From Begonia masoniana (Eukaryota; Streptophyta; Magnoliopsida; Cucurbitales; Begoniaceae): a stretch of 64,000 bases of DNA. Positions 56,314 to 64,000 of this stretch are shown in pieces. A program made the position numbers and the translations under genes. The stretch is from contig CM039503.1 in the NCBI GenBank assembly GCA_022432975.1, forward strand, positions 51,873,259 through 51,937,258, given 5' to 3'. How positions within the stretch are numbered: the first letter of the stretch is position 1; each line of letters begins with the position of its first letter. The notes beneath the pieces are model-generated. The model was given only the letters and a program-made list of their open reading frames with translations, made no database searches and had not been told where the DNA came from.

Positions 56314-57508
56314 TCCCTCTACCAAAAAAAAAAAAAAAAACCCAAAAAACTTCAATATTTGCAAATTTATATGAGAGAGAAAATACTAAAACTAGTTTTT
56401 AAAATTAGGGAGAAATGATAATAAAGAGGAGTTCATCCTTAGTGGACGTGGATCAAGCCAAAGAAATTTAGTACCATTTAGGAACAACATTAAATATGCA
56501 ATTAATTATTAATAATACAATTTTGTACTTGTACCCAACAAAAAATTAATTTCTTGGAATTTAACTATAGTTTAATTATAAAATTAAATTAATGTTTTTG
56601 GCAGTTAACCTTAATTGGATGTTAGAGTTAACAAAACAAAATTATTGAGATTGACATAAAATTTCTTGATTAATTTAATTATAAAATAATAATGTTATGA
56701 TTTTAACTTATATATAATTATAATAAATTATAATGTGATTATTTTTAATGCTAAAAATAAAACTTCAATGACTAAATTGAAATCACCTTTGCAATTTACA
56801 CTGCAAGAACTAAATTATCTTACAATCAATTATTATTTTAAAATTAGAAAAAGAGGTCTTTTATGATCATCCAAATAGAAAATATGCTTAAACAGTCATT
56901 GGAACACTAATTAGGACAATTAGTACAATTTAACAAGTAGTCTATTTGAGATTAATTTTGCAAAGGGCTAGTGGGAGTTATGTGTATTTATGTACTTCAA
57001 TTTAATTGGTGTTCAACCATTTCATGTTTATGTAACATTAATTTTTTTTTCAAGCTAAGGAATTGACCGAGATCGATGCGTTCAGTTTGATTCAATTGAT
57101 TACAAACATTCAAATCTAATTTTTTTTGTTTGAAGCACGACAAACGAACGAATTTATTAAAAAAACTAGATCAAATTTCATACCGCAAAATTAAACTAAT
57201 TACTATCATAATTTAAAATTAGAGAAATTAAAAAAAAAACAAAAGAAATGATTTTGAAAATAAAAGGAAAAAAACCAATTAATTTATTGGAGGAAATGGT
57301 GGATGAAAGGTTGGGTAAGGTTGCTATCTAAAGACCCACGTCTCCAACGTTACCTCTCTCCCTTATCATTTTCTCTTTCGTTTGGACCATTATCGTAATT
57401 AATCGTACATTTAATAAATATCTTTGTTCTTTCGGACTTTCTATAATCTTTTCGAGAAATAATCAAATTAATGTTTTAGTATTCGAGATTAAAAATATTA
57501 TTATAACA
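56314..57508. other. AT-rich spacer, nothing recognised
   Basis: Strongly AT-rich sequence with A tracts (56,325-56,340) and no exon, ORF or transposon end that I can support. Confidence 0.6.
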
Positions 57509-57517
57509 TTAATTATA

Positions 57518-58137
57518 GGGTAAAGTGCAATTTGGCCCCTACAACTAGGTGAAATGGGCAATTTACACCGTAAATTTGGATAATAGGCAATTTGGCCCCT
57601 ACAACTAGATGAAATGAGCAATTTACACCGTAAACTTTGATAATGGTCAATTTGGCCCCTACAACTAGGTGAAATGGGCAATTTAGCCCCTACCGTCATA
57701 TTTTCCATCAAAAAGTAATATTTTTTGGCTTTTTTTTTTTTTTTTCCCGAAATGCCCCTCACTGGACAGAACCGGTTCGGCTAATTCCACTCTGTTTTTT
57801 TTTTTAAATTCTCGGAAAAAAGAAGACAGAGGAATAGAAAGAAAAAAAAAACCAGAGTGGAATTAGTCGAACCGGTCCTGTCCGGTTTGGTCCAGTGAGG
57901 GGCATTTCGGGGAAAAAAAAAATAAGCCAAAAAATAGTACTTTTTGATGGAAAATATGACGGTAGGGGCTAAATTGCCTATTTCACCTAGTTGTAGGGGC
58001 CAAAATGACCATTATCTAAGTTTACGGTGTAAATTGCCCATTTCACCTAGTTGTAGGGGCCAAATTGCCCATTATTCAAGTTTACGGTGTAAATTGCTCA
58101 TTTCACCTAGTTGTAGGGGCCAAATTGCACTTTGCCC
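57518..58137. mobile_element. MULE-type MITE, 9-bp TSD ttaattata
   Basis: Ends GGG(T/C)AAAGTGCAATTTGGC are inverted, bordered by perfect ttaattata copies (57,509-57,517 and 58,138-58,146). The arms are over 250 bp and each holds three to four ~60-bp subrepeats of CCCCTACAACTAGGTGAAAT and CAATTTACACCGTAAA. The centre has inverted T/A tracts and GAACCGGTTCGG. It is 620 bp with no coding capacity. TSD length and TIR form point to Mutator-like mobilisation; near-perfect arms suggest recent activity. Confidence 0.93.
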
Positions 58138-58146
58138 TTAATTATA

Positions 58147-58919
58147 TCAATTAAATCAATTAATAAGTGTTACGTCAAAAAATAAGAATTGAAAAATAAA
58201 AATAAAAGATAAATGTATCATTTCTCGATATTATGATTTCAAAAGTTATTTTCTGGTTGATTACTATTTTTTTGATATTCGGATTTTAATTATTGTTACC
58301 TGCAAGGAACCATTTTTTTAATTACTATATTAGGTTATTAATACTCAAATATTAGGAGTTTTTGTTTTTTAGTTAGCTAAAATATTATTTTTCCTTTTTT
58401 TTTTTTTGACTTGGAAGTTTGAACAACAAATCATGCATGAGAAATAGCATCCTAGAAGTTGAATATAATGTTGAATAATCTTGCATGAAGAGAGATAGTA
58501 ACATGTTCTTTGTCTTTTTGAAAAATGTCTCAAAGTTCATATTTAACCAAAAAAAAAAAAAAGACAACATTAGATTTTTTTTGAAGCTTTGATTAAAAGA
58601 ATAGACTAAATTTGACTTCAAAGAAAATAAAAAATCTCCCGAAAAAAAAAAAAAAAAAAGACAATGAAATCTTTCATCTTCAACCAATCAGCCTACACCA
58701 TCGTTCGAACAAAGACAAGATGTCTCGCGAGTGTCAAATTCTAAATACACGAAAGACCGTTATATTAGAAATATGGAATATCTCGAACAAGCGAATAGAA
58801 GTGTAAATATATAATTGTAGAATTATGAGGATAAACCCCAACTAGAATGGGTTAAAATCAGACTATAAATACAAAAAATATATTTATCAATTGGCAATGC
58901 TTGAAATATGAAGACAAAT
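58147..58919. other. AT-rich spacer, nothing recognised
   Basis: Contains A and T homopolymers (58,395-58,407, 58,549-58,562, 58,639-58,658). No gene is supported. It lies just downstream of the QUA3-like relic. Confidence 0.6.
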
Positions 58920-61711
58920 TATAAGCTTGATGCTTGCGAAGTTCTTCGTCGCAATGAGAATTTTCTCTCTTGCTTGCGATTGGGGTTCGTTTTCATGAAC
59001 GTTAACAGTCCACCTCACGCCTCGAGCTACTCGAGAAACTCTATCAATGGGAGACTCTCACCACGACCGTTCCTTCGGGACGTAAAATTCGATCCATATC
59101 CACCATAAGGTCGACTAGGTTGCACCAACAAGCCATGAACGTTGCACATATGAACAAATTGAGAAAACAAAAATGAAAGTCAATCAGATAAATTTCTAAA
59201 CTTTTTTGCATAGTTCAGTGGTTTTGTAAGTCTATCTAAGGATTTTAAAAGCAGTCAAAATTGGAGAAAACCGCAAGGAAATCATGAATCCACAAACAAT
59301 ATGGCGGTCGTAATTACCTGCTCTTGTCGGAACCTGGAAAAATTATGAGAGATTTCAATGCCGGAAACATGGATAAAGTCGTAAGTACGAGGATATATCG
59401 AGAAAGGTTCACACCTGAGAACACCAAAGAGAGCAATAATAATCCATACACATGATATTAAATATTAATCATGATTCAGAATAAAACATCACTTCTTCAT
59501 TTGTTCAATAAACATCAATGTTATACATTTGGCCGATAGAGATTACTACGGTGTTGGGTACCGTCAAACGTGCCGGCGTAACAATATGATAGGAATGTTC
59601 AAGTGTTATTTGAACAGATGCATAAGGCTATGAGGTAAAACATTTTTTAAAAAATACAAACCAATCATGGTAGACTCCAATGAGGCATCGGTCAAGCCAA
59701 ACTCGATGATTTTCGAGCTGGAACAACATTCATAACCCAAACTTGGTCAGATTTAAGGGCTGCAGCAAAACCGCCGAAAAAGGCGTTCATGTCCATGATA
59801 TTCCGCACTGCTGGAGTTCCTAGCTTCAGACTTAATGATTGTTTATAATAGATAACCCTCCTCTCCCACGGGCGAGTGTCTGCCTAAAAAACACAGCCAT
59901 TTTTCATCACGGCTGTCCTTGCAGGAGCTTTTGTTAGTCTTGCTGGCCATTTCTGAATGTTACCAACAGCATATTCTCCCTTGATAGAAGACATTCTACT
60001 GGCACATTTCTTTAATTTGAAATACCTGCAAGAAATGAACATATTTTAACATTTGGGTCTTTAATGGATACAGAGAAGAAGCCTAAAGTTCTCATTAATC
60101 AGCTTAAACTTCTTATAATCTCTTAAACATTGCATAAATATATGAAAAACAAAAAACAGAAGTTAAAGAGATGATTTTGAGAAGTTACCATGCATGGCTT
60201 GGGTCATCCGATTCATCGCATAATTGAAGGCCGAATTCATTTTCGTTAGGAAGGCATTACAAAACATAGACAAATTTGCCTCGGAGTAAGAGCAAGAACA
60301 CTGAAGAAAAATGTAGTAAAACATATTTTGTCAAATAACAAGAAAGAACTTACTGTAGGCCGTAAAGGGAATTAAGCATCGAGAACAATGAACCAGATCA
60401 AATGAAAATGCTGGGAATGGGAGTCTGCGAGTTTCAAGCATGGCAACAAAGGCAGGAAGCCCTCTTTCAAGAGCAAATTGTATTTGTGCTTTGTGTGAAT
60501 CTCTTGGAGCAAATGACATGGTTAGAATGTCTTGAGACAGCATGTATCCCCCAAAACTAGCAACCTTAAACAACATAATCATTAATGATACAACTTTTTC
60601 AAAGATTTCAGTAAAAAACGAGAACGAGATCACATAACGTACCCCACAGCCCATGTCAAGAGTAGTCCTAAGACTGCCGCCTGTTATGGGGATGTATTGT
60701 CCAAGTTTTTTGATGTATTGAATCGCACCATCTGGGAACATTGTACCACCACCAGGAAAAATAAAATACTCACCCTCTCTTTTCATCCATCCTTGATGAC
60801 CTTTCCTGTCTGCAATTTTGTCGTGAGGCATGTTATTGTGCCATATCTGTTCAGTGAGCACCCATGAAAATAAAGTCCGGACAGCTAACTAAATATGACA
60901 AATTCTTATCATAGTTAGCCCAATACTTTGTTTAGAAATCAAACTAACCAAATACGAGGTCTGGCTTCTTATATTTCTACATTTAGGATCCAAAAAGTAT
61001 TATTGATGCTAGTAGGAATTGAACCACTACGGCGAGGAAAAGTTTAATTCAGAGGAAGAAAACGAAGCAAAAATTGAAACAAAAAAAAGAAATAGTGGAT
61101 AACCGATTCATTTCATGTCAGCAATAATCTCAAGATAGACCTTGGGTATAGAAGATGGTAATTGATACCCCAGTATCATAAGAGGGGCCACAAACTTGTA
61201 TCCTATGAATTGGAAAAAGCACATCAACTACTTAACAATCTCTCTCAATCTTATCATTATCTATAATTCTAAGCCTAAATTAGTACAAAAACTAACCAAT
61301 TGACATACCTTGTGCAAGCTCTCTGGCCATTGGACCGGAGTTTTGTAACCTTCTGGCGGTGAAATTAAGCAGAGCGGCGTATCCTCAGGCAATGGGCAAT
61401 GCCGCTCTCGATAATAATTCATTTCCCGGCTCAACTGGCTGTTACGCCTCGGACCCTCACACGGTATGTTGTCGACTTCATCTGCTGGGCAAGCCTGGAT
61501 GTTCTGCTGCTGTCCGGCCTCCATAAGTGCGATGAGGCGGTGGCGTTGTTGAGGATCAGTGTTAGAGATAAGCAGAGCATGGCGACCAGAGGTGGCAAGA
61601 GAATCGCCGAGCCGCGTGAATACCATAAGGAAGAAAAAGAAGACTAGTCCGAAGAATAATTCCGACACAATGTCCAGAACCCGCCATTGCCTCAAGTTCC
61701 GCTTGGAAACT
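58920..61711 (-). pseudogene. QUA3: QUA3-like homogalacturonan methyltransferase gene, decayed
   Basis: QUA3 is a Golgi type II membrane methyltransferase acting on pectin. Exon 1 (61,309-61,711) starts at VSKRNLRQWRVLDI, with a hydrophobic anchor (ELFFGLVFFFFLMVFTRLG) and SREMNYYRERHCPLPEDTPL. Exon 2 (60,643-60,846) has KIADRKGHQGWMKREGEY, and the SAM-binding LDMGCGVASFGGY spans the exon 2/3 junction; exon 3 is 60,354-60,564 (CSRCLIPFTAY). The following segment, around the DRLLRPGG region, is missing. Later pieces are at about 60,189-60,270 (NEFGLQLCDES), 59,661-60,025 (IMDMNAFFGGFAAALKSDQV), 59,340-59,415 (YPRTYDFIHVSGIE) and 58,925-59,106 (MDRILRPEGTVVV, REKILIATKN). A stop near 59,900, frameshifts near 59,700 and 59,060 and the lost start (Gypsy LTR at 61,712) make it a pseudogene. 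Confidence 0.87.
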
Positions 61712-63107
61712 TGTCACACCCCCCATGGAACCGCAATCAATCGAATCAACCGTCCGACTCTAAATCTTATTCACACGAACCTGCAGCGGAAAGTTGATAA
61801 ACTAATATAAAGTCAGAGTCTAAAATATAAATTAAACAGGTCCGACAAAAGACACTAGATAATGTGACGATATACGTCCAAGCAAAATAATAAAATACTA
61901 TACAGCTTACAATTTTTTAAAAGTCTCTAACCTTAAAAATTTAAAATGAAAACTATTGAAAATTCTTGTTCCCTCGCTCATAATTAGATATCTTCTTGAT
62001 TTGATCCTGAAAAAAAATAGTAGTCGTTTGAGGTGAGTCGACTAAATTCAATAAGAGTTGAGTTTATTTCCAGCAATCATAAAATATTATGCATAAATTT
62101 AATAAAAATATAATTATACAATTTAAATAGATGTTCAGTAAAAATTGAGCATCTCATGGACTCCGAGCACACTGGGCCATAGCCCAAAATATCGACATTA
62201 GGCGGTCGCACGCCATAATTACTCTGATCATGTTTATAGTTTCGCGCCCAAAGATGCGGCTCTTCAACTGTCATATTACTTCTAGTTAAAACCACACCAT
62301 TTTTATTAATGATAAAATATGCAGTTGATAAATGTGTGAAAGAACAATAATACAACATTAAATAAATATTTTATGCTAAATAAATGAATTTAATTAATGA
62401 ATTAAAAATAATATTTAATTGAAAATAAAATAAATTCCTACCTTACACTTACAACATGTCAATAAATTCAAAAATCCAAGTTAACGAGTCACACTTTAAT
62501 TCAATAAATTGGTAATTAAGGAAAAAAAAAATCTCTCTCCCCATAAATTTCTCTGTTTTTCGTTTGCTGAATGCACCGCTCACGGAGAAGAGAGACTACA
62601 GCCCATATTCCTCTCTCCTTTAACGTCATCTGCAACTCCTTTCTTTTCCTAAATTATTTTCCACCCATTGAAAGACTTCCTTTCTGCCATATTTCATATC
62701 TCTCTCTCCAACTAATGATTCACAAGTATTTGGGGTTCAATTTGAGATTTTGCAGAGAAGAAAAAGATTGATCCCAGTAAGTCAAGCTGCCTCTTAATCT
62801 TGGTTTTGATATTTGGAGAAATCCTCCCGAGTTTTATGAAATTCTTCCCTAAAAATTGAAGAATTTTTGTAACTTCAACGGAGAAATGAAATAAAAAAAA
62901 GGAGAGAGATAGGTGAAATCAATGTTATTTGGGGAAGCTTTGACAAAAGATGAGGGAGAGGTAAACGGAGAGACAGATAGGGAGGTGAGCGTTTAATGAA
63001 AGAAGAAAATTTTTCCTACACATTTACTCGTTTGATGTATTCTCCCCACTTCGATAGTGATCCTCACAAACTGGTAATTAAGCACCCATTGTTTAATACG
63101 ATGGGGA

Positions 63108-63207
63108 NNNNNNNNNNNNNNNNNNNNNNNNNNNNNNNNNNNNNNNNNNNNNNNNNNNNNNNNNNNNNNNNNNNNNNNNNNNNNNNNNNNNNNNNNNNNN
63201 NNNNNNN
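63108..63207. other. Assembly gap (N)
   Basis: About 100 unknown bases between the LTR/leader and the gag region of the Gypsy element. The primer site may be hidden here. Confidence 1.
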
Positions 63208-64000
63208 TCCCTCCGTCACTACAAACATGAACTCTTCATCAACTCCACACTGTTGAAACAAAATACCCTCTCGGTAGATGAATATCTTACCGAATTCGAA
63301 ACCCTTATATGTGATGCGCAATTAATGAACCCCAGAACAACTCATCGCTAGATTCATAAGAGTCTTAAATCGAGACATAAGAGATCTTGTCAAAATGCAA
63401 CAATTGGAGACCATGGAATCGGTCATACAATTGTCCCTTACGGTGGAACGACAACTAAGAGAAAGCGCAAGACCGACTTGCCTAACAAATTTCCACCTCG
63501 CAACTCAATTCTGATAGATCTGCCCAAAAGCATGACGAAAGGAGACCCTTTAACCGAAATTGGCCACCAAAATCATCAAACACCCCTCACAATCCCCCAC
63601 CGAACAACCCAAGAACCCCAACCTAGAAGGACCTAGAGCATGTGATGTCCAATGCTTCAAATGTTTAGGAAAAGGACATTACGCTAATGAATGCACAAAC
63701 CACCGTGTCATGTCATTAAGGAGTCAACGGGAGAATGGAAAGTGAGGACGACGAAGGCCAAATATATAGTTTGAAAGAGGAAAGAATGTTTTAGAAAAGA
63801 GCGAAGAAGAAGCCAACGAAATGCAGCCTCAAGATGACCCTTACTATTGGGCATAAGGCGAGCATTGACATCTAAGCACATGGACAGGAACTGTCAACGT
63901 GAAATCTATTTCATAGTCGATGTACTGTAAGTGATAAAGTTTGTTCTATGATAATTGATGGAGGAAGTTGCATAAATGCGGCCTCCCAAGACATGGTCGA
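63208..64000 (+). pseudogene. Gypsy gag and protease start, frameshifted
   Basis: Retrotrans_gag-type text LLKQNTLSVDEYLTEFETL at about 63,245-63,305, then after shifts a knuckle CFKCLGKGHYANEC (63,653-63,694, CX2CX4HX4C) and a protease start VCSMIIDGGSC near 63,930-63,965. Stops and shifts (for example near 63,345, 63,745 and 63,855) separate the pieces. The DGGS protease form occurs in several plant Gypsy lineages. The lineage is not determined. Confidence 0.8.

Larger units (their letters stand above)
61712..64000 (+). mobile_element. Gypsy element: LTR and gag-protease start, runs off window
   Basis: Begins TGTCACACCCCCC at 61,712, directly after codons of QUA3 exon 1, so it inserted into that exon. 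LTR sequence extends to an undetermined end before 63,100; a CTCTCTCCCCATAAATTTC region near 62,540 may be its promoter. gag and the protease start follow after an assembly gap. The element continues beyond the window, so its right end and target duplication cannot be checked. Confidence 0.75.

Noticed and set aside
57463..58141. Two repetitive ORFs with CRGQI(A/D)-type repeats
   Set aside because: They translate the inverted subrepeats of the MITE on each arm.

Overview
This is a repeat-dominated stretch of a eudicot plant nuclear genome. The evidence is spliced plant genes with GT/AG introns (an HD-ZIP class IV homeobox gene, a QUA3-type pectin methyltransferase relic, a La-domain relic and a C2-domain BAP-type relic), plant-specific transposon families (Cassandra 5S-carrying TRIMs, a Sirevirus, Tekay-type chromoviruses, MULEs, hAT) and AT-rich spacers with microsatellites. 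Two 99/100-base runs of N mark assembly gaps. The species cannot be fixed from the sequence.

Layout. 1-475: left flank with a 146-bp tandem duplication. 476-10,923: a minus-strand Tekay-type LTR split by a plus-strand relative (2,383-9,105), which itself holds a Cassandra element (2,552-3,372) and a solo LTR (4,055-7,443) that holds a further LTR (4,902-5,766). A 16-bp minisatellite grew inside the outermost LTR (about 620-2,382). 10,924-11,250: remnant of a La-motif (LARP1-like) gene. 13,491-13,779: TATA box and first 66 codons of a broken BAP1/BAP2-like gene. 13,841-15,765: chromovirus LTR and gag debris with an assembly gap. 15,766-33,116: a minus-strand Sirevirus (Copia) with gag, pol and a broken env-like ORF, split by a solo LTR (18,373-21,250) and by a 5'-truncated Tekay element (22,206-28,249). 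33,117-37,254: 5'-truncated plus-strand Copia.

38,183-42,908 (minus) holds the one apparently intact host gene, an ANL2/HDG-like HD-ZIP IV regulator with nine coding exons that join in frame. About 2.1 kb upstream of its start lies an 11.3-kb autonomous-type MULE (45,044-56,304; long TIRs, near-perfect 9-bp target duplication). The MULE has been filled by a hAT element, two nested opposite-facing Sirevirus solo LTRs (one inflated by a 47-bp minisatellite), a palindromic Cassandra/SINE-like element and a tandem three-LTR Cassandra. Its transposase gene can still be traced on both sides of the insertions. 57,518-58,137 is a MULE-type MITE with a perfect 9-bp duplication. 58,920-61,711 (minus) is a decayed QUA3-like methyltransferase gene, cut in exon 1 by a Gypsy element that runs to the window end.

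The order of events can be read from exact target-site duplications: gttta and agacc (Cassandra), cgttt, tccta, agaat, ataag and gaaat (LTRs), tgaga (palindromic element), gtgttaac (hAT), ttaattata (MITE). The recurring theme is not a new enzyme system. It is a nested transposon archive in which LTRs repeatedly give rise to minisatellites and palindromic motif clusters, beside one surviving developmental regulator.
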